Positions 36,506 through 45,338 of a DNA stretch of 64,000 bases are shown piece after piece; the first letter of the stretch is position 1, and every line of letters starts with the position of its first letter. Under the pieces are notes generated by a model. It searched no databases. It saw only the letters and a list, made by a program, of their open reading frames with translations, and was not told where the DNA came from. A program made the position numbers and the translations under genes. Location of the stretch: positions 1,178,001-1,242,000 of the forward strand of contig NZ_OY781114.1 of assembly GCF_963676485.1 (NCBI RefSeq). Reading direction: 5' to 3'. This stretch comes from an uncultured Cohaesibacter sp. GTDB lineage: Bacteria > Pseudomonadota > Alphaproteobacteria > Rhizobiales > Cohaesibacteraceae.

Positions 36506-37783
36506 CTAGCCCATCAGAAGGGATGGCAGCCACGTGCTCAATATCGGGAAAAGGCAGAGCAACAACACCACAAGGAAATTTGCCAACAAGAAGGGCAATG
36601 CGCCGCGAAAAACGGACAGGATTCCCTCGCCCGAAACGCTGGCGCAGACATTGAGACACATGCCGACCGGTGGCGTCACCAACCCGACAGCGAGGCCAGA
36701 GATCAAGACGGCCCCAAACTGGATCGGCGACACGCCCAGCATCTTGAGCGCAGGCAGGAAGACCGGCGTCAGCAACAATATGGCCGGGCTGACATCGACA
36801 AAGAATCCGATCAACAGAATGACTACGGCCACCGCCAGCATCGCCAAGGTCGGGCCGAGCTGCAACTGCACAAACAGCATGCCGATCATTTGCGTGACAT
36901 GTTCAAGCGCCAATATCCAGGTAAAGACACCAGAAAAGGCAATGATGATCATCACGTTGGCCGAGCTAAGAATGGCCTCGCCAAACAATTTGGGCAAGTC
37001 TTTCAACGTGAGGCCACGATAGACAAACAGCCCGACAAGCAACGCATAAAGTGCGCCGACAGCAGCGGATTCCGTTGCCGTGGCGATGCCTGTAACCACG
37101 GAACCGACCACAATGAGCGGCATCAGCAGTGCGGGCAAACCTTCCATCGTGCCGCGCAAAATCTTGGCGGGAGCCAGATCCACCTCTTCGCAAGGGAACT
37201 GGTTCTTGTGTGCAATGATCAGCACGATACCCAGCATGAAGACACCAACCATGACCCCTGCGATCAGGCTGCCAAGGAAAAGCCGACCGACCGATTCAGA
37301 GGCGGCAAAAGCATAGATGACCATCGGGATGGAGGGTGGAATGATCATGCCCATAGTGGAAGAAGCAGCGATCAGGCCGGTTGCCGTCCGCGCCGGATAG
37401 CCTTTTTTCTTCATGGCCGGAATCATCACCTGACCGATTGAAGCGGCATCAGAAACCGACGACCCCGAAATGCCGCCAAACACCATCGCCGTCAGGACGG
37501 AGACGAGCCCGAGCCCTCCTCGCAGACGACCAACGAACAGCATGCAAAAATCAATCAGCCGACCGGTGAGCCCGCCATGGTTCATCAAATGACCCATGAC
37601 GATGAAGAGCGGCAGCGACAACATCACCGAGCTGTTCATCCCCGCATAGACACGAGCGGGCAGAACGGCAATGAGATCCGGTTGATAAACAAGGAAATAG
37701 AGGAGCCCCGACAGGCCCATCGAGTAAGCGATGGGGACACCGATGAGCATGAACAGGACAAGACTGCCAATGAGCAAGAGCAT
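36506..37783 (-). CDS. TRAP transporter large permease (DctM family), second system
   Basis: 425 aa with about 12 membrane helices and the family signatures PLFIVMGHLMNHGGLTGRL, GGISGSSVSDAASIG and GLVTPPVGMCLNVCAS. It follows dctQ by 14 bp. The substrate is unknown; no catabolic enzyme is coupled to it. Confidence 0.94.
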   Translation of the reverse strand: MLLLIGSLVLFMLIGVPIAYSMGLSGLLYFLVYQPDLIAVLPARVYAGMNSSVMLSLPLFIVMGHLMNHGGLTGRLIDFCMLFVGRLRGGLGLVSVLTAMVFGGISGSSVSDAASIGQVMIPAMKKKGYPARTATGLIAASSTMGMIIPPSIPMVIYAFAASESVGRLFLGSLIAGVMVGVFMLGIVLIIAHKNQFPCEEVDLAPAKILRGTMEGLPALLMPLIVVGSVVTGIATATESAAVGALYALLVGLFVYRGLTLKDLPKLFGEAILSSANVMIIIAFSGVFTWILALEHVTQMIGMLFVQLQLGPTLAMLAVAVVILLIGFFVDVSPAILLLTPVFLPALKMLGVSPIQFGAVLISGLAVGLVTPPVGMCLNVCASVSGEGILSVFRGALPFLLANFLVVLLLCLFPILSTWLPSLLMG

Positions 37784-37797
37784 GGTTTGTCACACCG

Positions 37798-38316
37798 CTA
37801 GTTTGTGGGTTTTGGAAGGGGTGTCACGATCAGAGAGATCAGACGCGTGATACAGAACAGAATGGCAAAAGCACATCCGATGGGGATGGCAACCTCGATA
37901 AACCCTTCGGCAATATGCAAAATGGGGTCTTCGCTGTTGCCCACCACCGAGATCCATTGTGTGCTGTAATAAAGCAGCATGGCATGCAGGATACCGATCA
38001 GAATCAGATTGATCCCCTCCAGCCAGCATTTTACCCGCACGGGCAGGCTGTCGATAAGCGCGTCGATGCGGATATGCTTGCCCCGCGCAATATCAACGGC
38101 GGCACCAAGCGCTGTGGTGTAGATAAACAGCATCACGGTTGCTTCGCTGCCGCCGATAATCGTTGTGTTAAAGCCATAACGCATGATCACCAGAATGACG
38201 ACCAGAAGAAAGATGAGGCCAAAGAGAGCTGTCAAAAGCCACGTCAATAATTGCATCAGCAGTTTTTCGATACGAAGCACTGGATGCACCTGATAGGCAG
38301 GAGCCGGACCGGACAT
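37798..38316 (-). CDS. TRAP transporter small permease (DctQ family), second system
   Basis: 172 aa with four predicted helices and the signature ALGAAVDIARGKHIRIDALIDSLP between helices 2 and 3. The first ~20 residues are a soluble extension; an internal Met at residue 21 could be the real start. The gap to dctP is 84 bp. Confidence 0.9.
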   Translation of the reverse strand: MSGPAPAYQVHPVLRIEKLLMQLLTWLLTALFGLIFLLVVILVIMRYGFNTTIIGGSEATVMLFIYTTALGAAVDIARGKHIRIDALIDSLPVRVKCWLEGINLILIGILHAMLLYYSTQWISVVGNSEDPILHIAEGFIEVAIPIGCAFAILFCITRLISLIVTPLPKPTN

Positions 38317-38400
38317 GTCAAAGCTTTCAAATGGTTTGTGTGGTCTCTGGCAGGTGCCGGAGCGGGCTTCCTCTCCGGCACTTGCTGCATTAAGGGGTGG

Positions 38401-39387
38401 CTATTTGCCAGCCTCAATCGCTTGCTCGACTTCCTCTTCAGAGAAAGTGCCATTTTGGATATAGAAATCCCATACAGGGCGAACCTTTTCGACAAATTTG
38501 GCGCGATTTTCAGCCGAAACCTCATTCACTTCCAGCTTATCGCTGAGGAATTTCATATAGTCCGCTTCAGAAGCCAGCCAATGCTCGTCGCTCCATGCCA
38601 TGGCTTCCCTGGAGACCTTGTCAAAGACGGTTTTGAGATCATCTGGCAAGCCTTCATACCATTTCAGATTCACGAAGAGCGGATCTGGATGGATCTGGTA
38701 GTTGAGCAGGGATAGATATTTCTGGGCTTCGTAGAATTTCATCACCGAGATGTTGCTCGGCGGGTTCTCCTGGCCATCAGCGACGCCCATTTTCAGAGCC
38801 ATATAGACCTCGCCATAAGGAATGGATGTCGGGCTGGCGCCCAAAGCTTCAAAGGTCTTGATGATGGTTTCAATGCCGGGCGTGCGGATCTTGAGGCCTT
38901 CCACATCAGCCGGCGCGTTGATGGGATGCTTGTTGTTGGTCACAACGCGGAAACCACCGGCGACGCCGGTTGCCGGAATATAATAGCCATTGGCCTTGGC
39001 CGCATCGGCAATATGGGTGCCGAAATCGCTGCGCATGGCTTTGAGCACGGCGTCTGTGCTGTCATAGATAAATGGCAGGGTATAAATCAGGAATTTCTTG
39101 TTGGCCTTGGTGAAAGCACCGCCACGGGTCCCCTGTACGGTGCCCATCTTGACCATATCCATCACTTCGGGTTCGCTGCCCAACTGGCTGCCCGAGAAGA
39201 TTTCGACGGAAATGCGCCCCTTGCTCTCTTTCTCCAGCGCTTCCTTGAAGAAAAGCATGGACTTATGCCGGACAGAACTGTCTGGCTGAGAATGCGCGAA
39301 TTTGAAATTGAAGTCTGCTGCCATGACCGGGAATGCGAGCCCGATCCCCACGGCCATGATCGCCAGTTTCGCAAATGCCTTATTCAT
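38401..39387 (-). CDS. TRAP transporter substrate-binding protein (DctP family), second system
   Basis: 328 aa. Signal peptide residues 1-23 (cleavage after PVMA) and mature start ADFNFKFAHSQ. Family signature GLKIRTPGIETIIKTFEALGASPTSIPYGEVYMALKMGVADGQENP includes the conserved carboxylate-binding arginine. It faces the TetR gene at 39996 across a 608-bp gap, and that regulator is the likely controller. Confidence 0.92.
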   Translation of the reverse strand: MNKAFAKLAIMAVGIGLAFPVMAADFNFKFAHSQPDSSVRHKSMLFFKEALEKESKGRISVEIFSGSQLGSEPEVMDMVKMGTVQGTRGGAFTKANKKFLIYTLPFIYDSTDAVLKAMRSDFGTHIADAAKANGYYIPATGVAGGFRVVTNNKHPINAPADVEGLKIRTPGIETIIKTFEALGASPTSIPYGEVYMALKMGVADGQENPPSNISVMKFYEAQKYLSLLNYQIHPDPLFVNLKWYEGLPDDLKTVFDKVSREAMAWSDEHWLASEADYMKFLSDKLEVNEVSAENRAKFVEKVRPVWDFYIQNGTFSEEEVEQAIEAGK

Positions 39388-39995
39388 TGAATGCCTCCCT
39401 TTTGATAACCGCTTTCATGAGCGGCGAAGCGGTGCATTCCTCACCGCCTCCTTCACCTTGCTAGAGCCTGTTCGAGCGCATCGCCTGATTGAGCATTCGG
39501 ATTTGATCGATCAGACCACACGCCAGCAAGTCCTCCCCGACCGCTTGGGCCGGGCTCCCGTGCTGGTGTTTGCTCCTCCCCCTCCCAAGGGTTCCGTTGC
39601 GTTTCGCACGCAGCCGGTTTACCCCGGCCAAAACGAGCGTGAGGCATGGATGGTCTCCCAATCATCCATACCGCGACAGCAGCACATACCTAACAACACT
39701 ACTTACTGGTAGATTTTGTCAACAAACAAGTATTGCATTTGCCAGTATCGCGACAACGCGTCGCATGATGCTGTGAACGATCTTGCATGGGCAAGCAGTC
39801 ATTTTGCCGGAAAGTTTCGATATATTAGATAGTTAACCTTGCATATATACCTAATAAGGAAGGCACATACCTAAAATTCCCGATCCAGACCATAGATATT
39901 GACAAGCGCCCTGAAGTGCATATCATCCATACCCACAAAGCAAAAAATCCATACTTATGAAGGTATTCCATACTTTTCAAAGGCCTGAGGCGAAG
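39388..39995. other. 608-bp divergent control region with repeated motifs and a GC-rich segment
   Basis: Between the TRAP operon and the TetR gene. It holds two exact copies of GCACATACCTAA (39682-39693, 39863-39874), a related copy near 39842-39854, and a TTGTCAACAAACAAG block near 39716. The left part (39440-39660) is GC-rich and has open minus-strand frames (66-70 codons) whose products I do not recognise; they may be a gene remnant. The right part is AT-rich. Confidence 0.45.
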
Positions 39996-40955
39996 ATGAC
40001 AAAGCTCCCCAAGAATGTACGTATCGGCCGAAATGGTCGTGTTGGTATTCTCAAGAAAGTGCCTCGGGACCTGTGGGAGCACCCGCAATATAAAGATCGC
40101 TCCAAGGTGATCGAGCGCTCCACTGGTGCCATCAATGTTACGGAAGGGGTAAAGATTGCTCGTGCCATGCTGGAGGATCTGGAGCAGGAATTTGCCTCGG
40201 CCCGCTCAGAGCTTCCGGTCATTGCCCATGCTTCAGACCAACAAGGAATTGGGCCCCAAGCGGAGAAGAGCCCACCGCAGGAGCCTGAAGCCAAGACCGT
40301 TGAAGACAACGCTTGCAAAGAAGAGCCCCGCCCTGCTCCCCGACGTAGGGAAGCGGATATAACCCGGCGAGACATCCTTGATGCTGCCATGGAAGAATTT
40401 GCTGCCAAAGGGCTCAGCGGCGCCCGCGTGGATGCCATAGCCGCCAAAACCCGCACCACCAAACCGATGATCTATTATCATTTCGGCAGCAAGGAAAAGC
40501 TCTATGCCGCCGTGATGGAAGAGGCTTATGGCGGCGTGCGCAGCAAAGAACAGGGGTTACATCTGGATGCTTTGCCCCCTGACGAAGCCATGCGGCGTCT
40601 TGTGGAAGTGACCTTTGATCACCATGCGGAGCATCCCGAATATGTACGGCTGGTGTCTGTCGAGAATATCGAGATGGGACGCCATATCACCGGTCGCCAG
40701 AGCCTGATAGAACGCAATGCCATTGCCATCCAAACCGTCAGCGATCTTTTAAAGCGCGGCGCCGAGGCGGGCATTTTTCGAGCGGATATCAATCCATGGC
40801 ACCTGCATTTCCTGATCTCCTCTTTCTGCTTCATGCGTGTTTCCAACCGCTATTCATGGCGGGCCGTGTTTGACATGGACCTGTGGGACGAAGCCGATAT
40901 TCCTGCCCAACGCGAGATGATCGTTGAAACGATCCTGCGCTATGTAAAGCCCTAG
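39996..40955 (+). CDS. TetR-family regulator with an integrase-like N-terminal extension
   Basis: 319 aa, far longer than a usual TetR (about 200). The TetR helix-turn-helix lies at residues 125-171 (AMEEFAAKGLSGARVDAIAA, then KPMIYYHFGSKEKLY), followed by a normal ligand domain. Residues 1-70 instead resemble the arm-binding N-terminal segment of phage-type integrases: VPRDLWEHPQYKDRSKVIERS with a helix VKIARAMLEDLEQEF. A Pro/Glu-rich linker (71-120) joins them. The start is ATG 39996 behind GAGG; an upstream ATG at 39957 is possible. The likely target is the divergent TRAP operon. Confidence 0.82.
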   Translation: MTKLPKNVRIGRNGRVGILKKVPRDLWEHPQYKDRSKVIERSTGAINVTEGVKIARAMLEDLEQEFASARSELPVIAHASDQQGIGPQAEKSPPQEPEAKTVEDNACKEEPRPAPRRREADITRRDILDAAMEEFAAKGLSGARVDAIAAKTRTTKPMIYYHFGSKEKLYAAVMEEAYGGVRSKEQGLHLDALPPDEAMRRLVEVTFDHHAEHPEYVRLVSVENIEMGRHITGRQSLIERNAIAIQTVSDLLKRGAEAGIFRADINPWHLHFLISSFCFMRVSNRYSWRAVFDMDLWDEADIPAQREMIVETILRYVKP

Positions 40956-41351
40956 AGTACTGGCCGTTCGCCTTCCATCCATTGCCATAGAGATAAGGTT
41001 GTCCGGGCTGAAACGCCTGCAGTAACCTCGCAGCTGCCTTTGTTGATGCGCGGTACAAAGGTAAGCACGCCCCAATTAAGAATGATTTATGGATAGTTAT
41101 TCAACACAATCTCCATTTTATTGATTAAAAATCTGGTCCATATATGCCTCACCAGCAAATGCAAGACCAAAGCAAATTGCCATAAACAACAACAAGAAAA
41201 ACAGAAACAACGCCATAACGGCGCTTCTGCGCGACTGCGACGGTCGCCAAAACAGTACCGCAGGCTTTCAGTGGGGCAACCCTCCCATAAAAGCGAACGA
41301 AACAATGACATCCGTGCAAAGACTGCACGAAACCACAGTTGGAACACGACC
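40956..41351. other. Intergenic region upstream of DoxX
   Basis: 396 bp. It is mixed-composition near the TetR end and AT-rich around 41080-41200, where a promoter for the DoxX gene would be expected. Open frames here have no protein character. A GGAAC-type ribosome site lies just before the DoxX ATG. Confidence 0.4.
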
Positions 41352-41774
41352 ATGATCGACAATCAAACCGCTCCCTATGCAGCCTTCCTTCTCCGCGTCA
41401 GCTCTGGCGCCCTGCTTCTGGCCCATGGCCTGATGAAGATCTTTATCTTTACCATTCCGGGTACAGTTGGTTTCTTTGAGAGCCTCGGGTTTCCCGGCCT
41501 CTTTGCCTATCTGACCATTTTCGCCGAAGTGGTTGGCGGCGCAGCCCTGATCTTTGGCGTTGCCACCCGCGCGGTTGCCATCCTGACCCTGCCGCCGCTG
41601 ATCGGTGCGCTGTATGTTCACGCAGGCAATGGCTGGGTCTTTTCCAGCGAGGGTGGCGGCTGGGAATTCCCGCTTTTCTGGGCCATTGCAAACCTCTCCA
41701 TCGCTCTTCTGGGCAGCGGTGCCTTTGCCCTGCGCCTTCCGGTTTTCAATCAGAAACTGGCTTGGGCTCAATAA
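41352..41774 (+). CDS. DoxX-family membrane protein
   Basis: 140 aa with four predicted membrane helices, usual for DoxX. Conserved features: LLRVSSGALLLAHGLMKIF in helix 1 and TIFAEVVGGAALIFGVATR in helix 2. The family is linked to quinone- or thiol-redox functions but most members are uncharacterised. I used ATG 41352; the frame opens 77 codons earlier with no protein character. It ends at a terminator and is probably monocistronic. Confidence 0.85.
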   Translation: MIDNQTAPYAAFLLRVSSGALLLAHGLMKIFIFTIPGTVGFFESLGFPGLFAYLTIFAEVVGGAALIFGVATRAVAILTLPPLIGALYVHAGNGWVFSSEGGGWEFPLFWAIANLSIALLGSGAFALRLPVFNQKLAWAQ

Positions 41775-41845
41775 GGCCCGCTCCCGTTTGGCCAAATGAC
41801 TGAATAATTCGCAGAGCATAAAAGCAAGAATAAAGCTCTCACTTG

Positions 41846-41881
41846 AAACGGTGCTCTCCCAATCGGAGGGCTCCGTTTTTT
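41846..41881 (+). terminator. Intrinsic terminator after doxX
   Basis: AAACGGTGCTCTC pairs with GAGGGCTCCGTTT (a few wobble or mismatch positions) and is followed by a run of T. Confidence 0.8.
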
Positions 41882-41932
41882 CAGTCCCGCGCCCCGCCCC
41901 AGCCTTCAAGGCAATCTAGAGGCCGCGCCTTG

Positions 41933-41971
41933 TATGACTGACCTCTATGACTGGCCTCCATTACTGGCCTT
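41933..41971. repeat. Three tandem 13-bp units
   Basis: TATGACTGACCTC, TATGACTGGCCTC and CATTACTGGCCTT lie head to tail. Unit 1 and 2 differ by one base, unit 3 by three from unit 2. No function is evident. Confidence 0.7.
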
Positions 41972-42075
41972 GCCTCTGACTCTAAAGGACAATTTGCCAC
42001 AGGCAGTTATGCTCTATCCATCAAATCAGGCCCCTTTGGACGCTTGACGGAGTGTTCTGGGCGTTGATATTTGCC

Positions 42076-42087
42076 ATGTTATAACAT
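42076..42087. promoter_or_regulatory. Zur-like box upstream of the COG0523 GTPase
   Basis: ATGTTATAACAT is a perfect 12-bp palindrome that matches the core of alphaproteobacterial Zur (zinc uptake regulator) sites. It lies 17 bp before the ATG of a family often induced by zinc shortage. Confidence 0.72.
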
Positions 42088-42103
42088 TTCCTGTGGTGAA
42101 TTG

Positions 42104-43333
42104 ATGTTCAGACGACGTAAAATCGACAAGCGGCTACCTGTGACCGTGCTGTCAGGGTTCCTTGGCGCTGGCAAAACAACCCTCCTTAATCATGTGCTCA
42201 ACAATCGGAATGGCCGCCGGGTGGCCGTCATCGTCAATGATATGAGCGAAGTGAATATCGACGCCGATCTGGTGCGCGAAGCATCCACGCTCAGCCAGTC
42301 CGAAGAAAAACTGGTCGAGATGAGCAATGGCTGTATCTGCTGCACCTTGCGCGATGATCTTCTGATCAAGGTGCGGCAATTGGCCGAAGAAGGCCGCTTT
42401 GATTATCTGCTGGTGGAAAGCACCGGCGTATCCGAGCCGCTACCTGTGGCCACGACTTTTGAATATCGCGATGAAGAAGGGCGCAGCCTGAATGAGATTG
42501 CCCGGCTGGACACCATGGCGACGGTAATCGATGCGGTTCACCTGCTCAAGGACTTCAGCTCAAAAGACTTTCTTTGCGACAGGGACACGCTCAAGGCGGA
42601 TCTTTCCGATCATGACGAACGGACACTGGCTGATCTGCTTGTGGATCAGATCGAGTTCGCCAATATCATCATTCTCAACAAGGTGTCCGATGCCACCAGC
42701 GAGCAGTTGGATACGGCCCGGGCCATCATTCATGGCCTCAACCCCGGTGCCCGTTTGATCGAAACGGACTTTGGCGAAGTCGAGCCAGATGCGATTTTCA
42801 ACACCGGCCTGTTTGACTTCGAACGCGCACGCGAGCACCCGCAATGGTACAAGGAGCTTTATGGCTTCGCCGATCACATGCCTGAGGATTCAGAGTTCGG
42901 CATCACCAGTTTTGTCTGGAAAGCCCGGCGCCCCTTGTTACCCGAGCAATTCCATGACTTCACCCAGACGCCCCTGCCCGGCGTGATCCGCGCCAAGGGA
43001 CATTTCTGGTTGGCCACACGTCATCATATTGTGGGAGACTATAGCCTTGCAGGCAATATGGCCCGCACAGGCCCTCTGGGCTATTGGTGGGCATCTGTGC
43101 CCAAGGAGCGCTGGCCGAAGGATCGTGCCACGCGCAAGCAGCTGAAGGCGGTGCTGGACCCTCATTATGGCGACCGGCGCCAGCAGATCGTCTTCATCGG
43201 CATGCTGGGAGAGATGAACAAGGACCGCATCTGCGCAATGCTCGATAGAGCCCTGGCCCCGAAGCTGGAAGAAGGGCCATTCGAGCCCTCCCGCTACGAG
43301 CATCTAGCCGACCCCTTCCCGGCTTGGGAGTAG
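42104..43333 (+). CDS. COG0523/CobW-family GTPase, probable zinc metallochaperone (ZigA/YjiA-like)
   Basis: 409 aa. Residues 18-26 are the Walker [10 protein letters not shown]; the metal-binding CxCC motif ([11 protein letters not shown]) has cysteines 77, 79 and 80; the guanine site is about ILNKVS, near residue 195. A CobW C-terminal domain with His/Arg-rich strands follows ([17 protein letters not shown]). This subgroup delivers zinc to client proteins at the expense of GTP when zinc is scarce. The Zur-like palindrome directly upstream supports zinc-responsive repression. The start is ATG 42104 with GGTGA upstream; the frame opens at a TTG inside the palindrome, which is not credible. Confidence 0.9.
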   Translation: MFRRRKIDKRLPVTVLSGFLGAGKTTLLNHVLNNRNGRRVAVIVNDMSEVNIDADLVREASTLSQSEEKLVEMSNGCICCTLRDDLLIKVRQLAEEGRFDYLLVESTGVSEPLPVATTFEYRDEEGRSLNEIARLDTMATVIDAVHLLKDFSSKDFLCDRDTLKADLSDHDERTLADLLVDQIEFANIIILNKVSDATSEQLDTARAIIHGLNPGARLIETDFGEVEPDAIFNTGLFDFERAREHPQWYKELYGFADHMPEDSEFGITSFVWKARRPLLPEQFHDFTQTPLPGVIRAKGHFWLATRHHIVGDYSLAGNMARTGPLGYWWASVPKERWPKDRATRKQLKAVLDPHYGDRRQQIVFIGMLGEMNKDRICAMLDRALAPKLEEGPFEPSRYEHLADPFPAWE

Positions 43334-43364
43334 GCACAAAACCAACCGGGCACTTAAGGCATGA

Positions 43365-43382
43365 AGAGCCCAGCTTGGCTCT
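43365..43382. terminator. Short stem-loop between convergent genes
   Basis: AGAGCC-CAGCTT-GGCTCT, with no clear U-tract. It could stop transcripts from either side weakly. Confidence 0.35.
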
Positions 43383-43384
43383 CT

Positions 43385-44101
43385 CTAGAGCGCAAGAGAG
43401 CCGTTTACGCGTGTATCGGCTGCGATATAGGACTGGATCTGGCGCACGATCTGGTCGGCATGCTCGGCCGCCAGCTTGTCTGCCAGTGCCAGATCCCGAT
43501 CGATGATCGCCTTGATCATCTTCTCATGTTCATCGACATAAAGATGCGGGATATCATCATTGTAGGACTGGTAATAGAGACGCAGGATACGACGCCCCTC
43601 ATCGAGAAGACGTGTAAAGAGTTCGACATAATAGCGGTTGCGTCCCGCCCTGGCGATGGCCAGATGGAACTCGCGGTTGGTGGAAATCATCTCGAAGACA
43701 TCACGCGTTTCCACCGCCTTGGCGTAGAGGTCTTTCCAGTGACGGATCTCGGCGAGATCACTCTCTTCACAATTGGCGGCCGCCTGGCGCGTCGTCACCC
43801 GATACATCAAAGTAAGGGCATCGAAAAACTGGGAGAGATTGAGAAAATCGATATTGGAAACGATGGTAGCCCTGTTTGGCAGCGTCGTTATCAAGCCTTC
43901 CGCGGCCAAGCGAACCAGCGCTTCGCGAATGGGGGTGCGCGACATGGAAAAGCGCGCCGCCAGTTGCAGCTCGTCGATCGGACTGCCGGGAGCGATTTTC
44001 AACTCTATGATTTCTCGATGCAAGGTCTGATAGACATGGCCAACGCCGGCGCCTCTCTTATGGGGTCCCTTGGTCGCTTTTTTCTCTTTTGTTTCGGTCA
44101 T
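43385..44101 (-). CDS. GntR-family (FCD) regulator of the hydroxyproline genes
   Basis: 238 aa. Winged helix at residues 22-88 (LHREIIELKIAPGSPIDELQLAARFSMSRTPIREALVRL) and an FCD domain after it, with ligand-pocket histidines in FHLAIARAGRNRYYVELF and DEHEKMIKAII. The start at 44101 is chosen because the region upstream (44171-44191) carries a motif repeated elsewhere in the cluster and is better read as an operator than as protein. It is divergent from the hydroxyproline epimerase gene and most likely represses the whole cluster until hydroxyproline or an intermediate is present. Confidence 0.85.
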   Translation of the reverse strand: MTETKEKKATKGPHKRGAGVGHVYQTLHREIIELKIAPGSPIDELQLAARFSMSRTPIREALVRLAAEGLITTLPNRATIVSNIDFLNLSQFFDALTLMYRVTTRQAAANCEESDLAEIRHWKDLYAKAVETRDVFEMISTNREFHLAIARAGRNRYYVELFTRLLDEGRRILRLYYQSYNDDIPHLYVDEHEKMIKAIIDRDLALADKLAAEHADQIVRQIQSYIAADTRVNGSLAL

Positions 44102-44170
44102 GCCCTTGCTGCCCAACGATGTTGCGATGAATATTTCTAGCGAATATCTTTCAGGTCCTGAAGCAAATGT

Positions 44171-44191
44171 TTGTATTTTAATTGTCGACAT
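44171..44191 (-). promoter_or_regulatory. 21-bp motif shared with 47831-47851 (probable GntR operator)
   Basis: TTGTATTTTAATTGTCGACA plus a final T, identical in reverse complement to a site in the 47.8-kb divergent promoter. It lies between the GntR and epimerase start codons. Confidence 0.7.
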
Positions 44192-44257
44192 ATTATCGTG
44201 CCGGTGGGATAAAGCAAAGTAAAAAGCACAAAGCATATCATCTGATCGGGGCATTCG

Positions 44258-45259
44258 ATGAAAAACCATACATTTCAATGCATTGATGGCCATACATGTG
44301 GCAATCCGGTGCGTCTTGTTGCAGGCGGTGCGCCGCAGCTGGAAGGCAGCACCATGATCGAAAAACGAGCGCATTTTCTGGCCGAGTTTGACTGGATTCG
44401 CACGGGCCTGATGTTTGAACCACGCGGGCATGACATGATGTCAGGATCGATTCTCTATCCGCCCACGCGGGATGATTGCGACATTGCCGTTCTGTTCATC
44501 GAGACCTCGGGCTGTCTGCCCATGTGCGGCCACGGCACGATTGGCACAGTGACCATGGCCATCGAGAACGGTCTGGTCAGCCCCAGGGAACCCGGCAAGC
44601 TGCGGCTGGATACGCCCGCGGGTGTCGTCACTGTCAACTATCGGCAGGAAGGACGTTATGTGGAAGAGGTCCGGCTGACCAACGTGCCAGCCTTTCTTTA
44701 TGCCGAAAACATGACTGCCGAGGTGGACGGCCTTGGTGAGGTGCATGTGGATGTGGCCTATGGCGGCAATTTCTACGCCATTGTCGAAACACAGGATTGC
44801 TACAAGGATATGGCTGACTTCTCGGCGAGTGAGCTGGTGGGCTTTTCGCCCAAGCTACGCGCTGCACTCAATGAAAAATACGCCTTCGTGCATCCGGAAA
44901 ATCCTGCCATCAACGGACTGAGCCATATTCTCTGGACCGGAAAGCCTCTGGCACCAGAAGCCACGGCGCGCAACGCGGTCTTTTATGGAGAGAAGGCCAT
45001 CGATCGCTCCCCTTGCGGGACGGGTACCTCTGCCCGCATGGCCCATTGGGTTGCCAAGGGACGGCTTGATATCGGCGACGCCTTCATTCACGAAAGTATC
45101 ATCGGAAGCCTGTTCAAGGGGCGCGTGGAAGCCGCTGCCAGAGTTGGCGATAAGGATGCCATCATTCCATCCATTGGCGGCTGGGCACGCCAGACCGGTT
45201 TCAACACCATCTTCATTGATGATCGAGACCCTTACGCCCATGGCTTTACGGTGCTGTAA
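44258..45259 (+). CDS. 4-hydroxyproline 2-epimerase (proline racemase family)
   Basis: 333 aa. Both catalytic cysteines are present: C90 in MCGHGTIG and C253 in DRSPCGTGTSARMA. Two Cys indicate an epimerase/racemase rather than the dehydratases of this family, which replace the first with Ser or Thr. It converts trans-4-hydroxy-L-proline to cis-4-hydroxy-D-proline, the first step of the bacterial Hyp pathway. The downstream enzymes in the window match the same pathway. A bidirectional terminator follows. Confidence 0.93.
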   Translation: MKNHTFQCIDGHTCGNPVRLVAGGAPQLEGSTMIEKRAHFLAEFDWIRTGLMFEPRGHDMMSGSILYPPTRDDCDIAVLFIETSGCLPMCGHGTIGTVTMAIENGLVSPREPGKLRLDTPAGVVTVNYRQEGRYVEEVRLTNVPAFLYAENMTAEVDGLGEVHVDVAYGGNFYAIVETQDCYKDMADFSASELVGFSPKLRAALNEKYAFVHPENPAINGLSHILWTGKPLAPEATARNAVFYGEKAIDRSPCGTGTSARMAHWVAKGRLDIGDAFIHESIIGSLFKGRVEAAARVGDKDAIIPSIGGWARQTGFNTIFIDDRDPYAHGFTVL

Positions 45260-45277
45260 AGCTGCGGGATCCGCTTG

Positions 45278-45320
45278 AAAACAAACTGGCGCGGGCATAT
45301 TCCCCGCGCCGGTTTGTTTT
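45278..45320. terminator. Bidirectional terminator between epimerase and iminopeptidase genes
   Basis: AAAACAAACTGGCGCGGG pairs with CCCGCGCCGGTTTGTTTT over 18 bp (one G-U). Flanking A and T runs allow it to act on both converging transcripts. Confidence 0.88.
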
Positions 45321-45338
45321 GATAGCCTGAAATACCGG

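Larger units (their letters stand above)
41775..42103. other. Intergenic region between DoxX and the COG0523 GTPase
   Basis: 329 bp. It contains the DoxX terminator (41846-41881), three tandem 13-bp units (41933-41971), and the Zur-like palindrome (42076-42087) with the ribosome site of the next gene. Confidence 0.5.

Noticed and set aside
39453-39712. Open frames in the TRAP/TetR gap
   Set aside because: No family recognised and composition is odd; kept only as a low-interest observation, not as genes.
40831-41075. Minus-strand frames behind the TetR gene
   Set aside because: Overlap the TetR C-terminus and have no recognisable product.
41121-41351. Upstream extension of the DoxX frame
   Set aside because: The extension is Lys/Gln/Arg-rich and not protein-family-like; the ATG at 41352 gives the normal 140-aa DoxX.
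44102-44191. Upstream extension of the GntR frame to an ATG at 44191
   Set aside because: Those codons coincide with the operator-like 21-bp motif shared with 47831-47851 and have no ribosome site.
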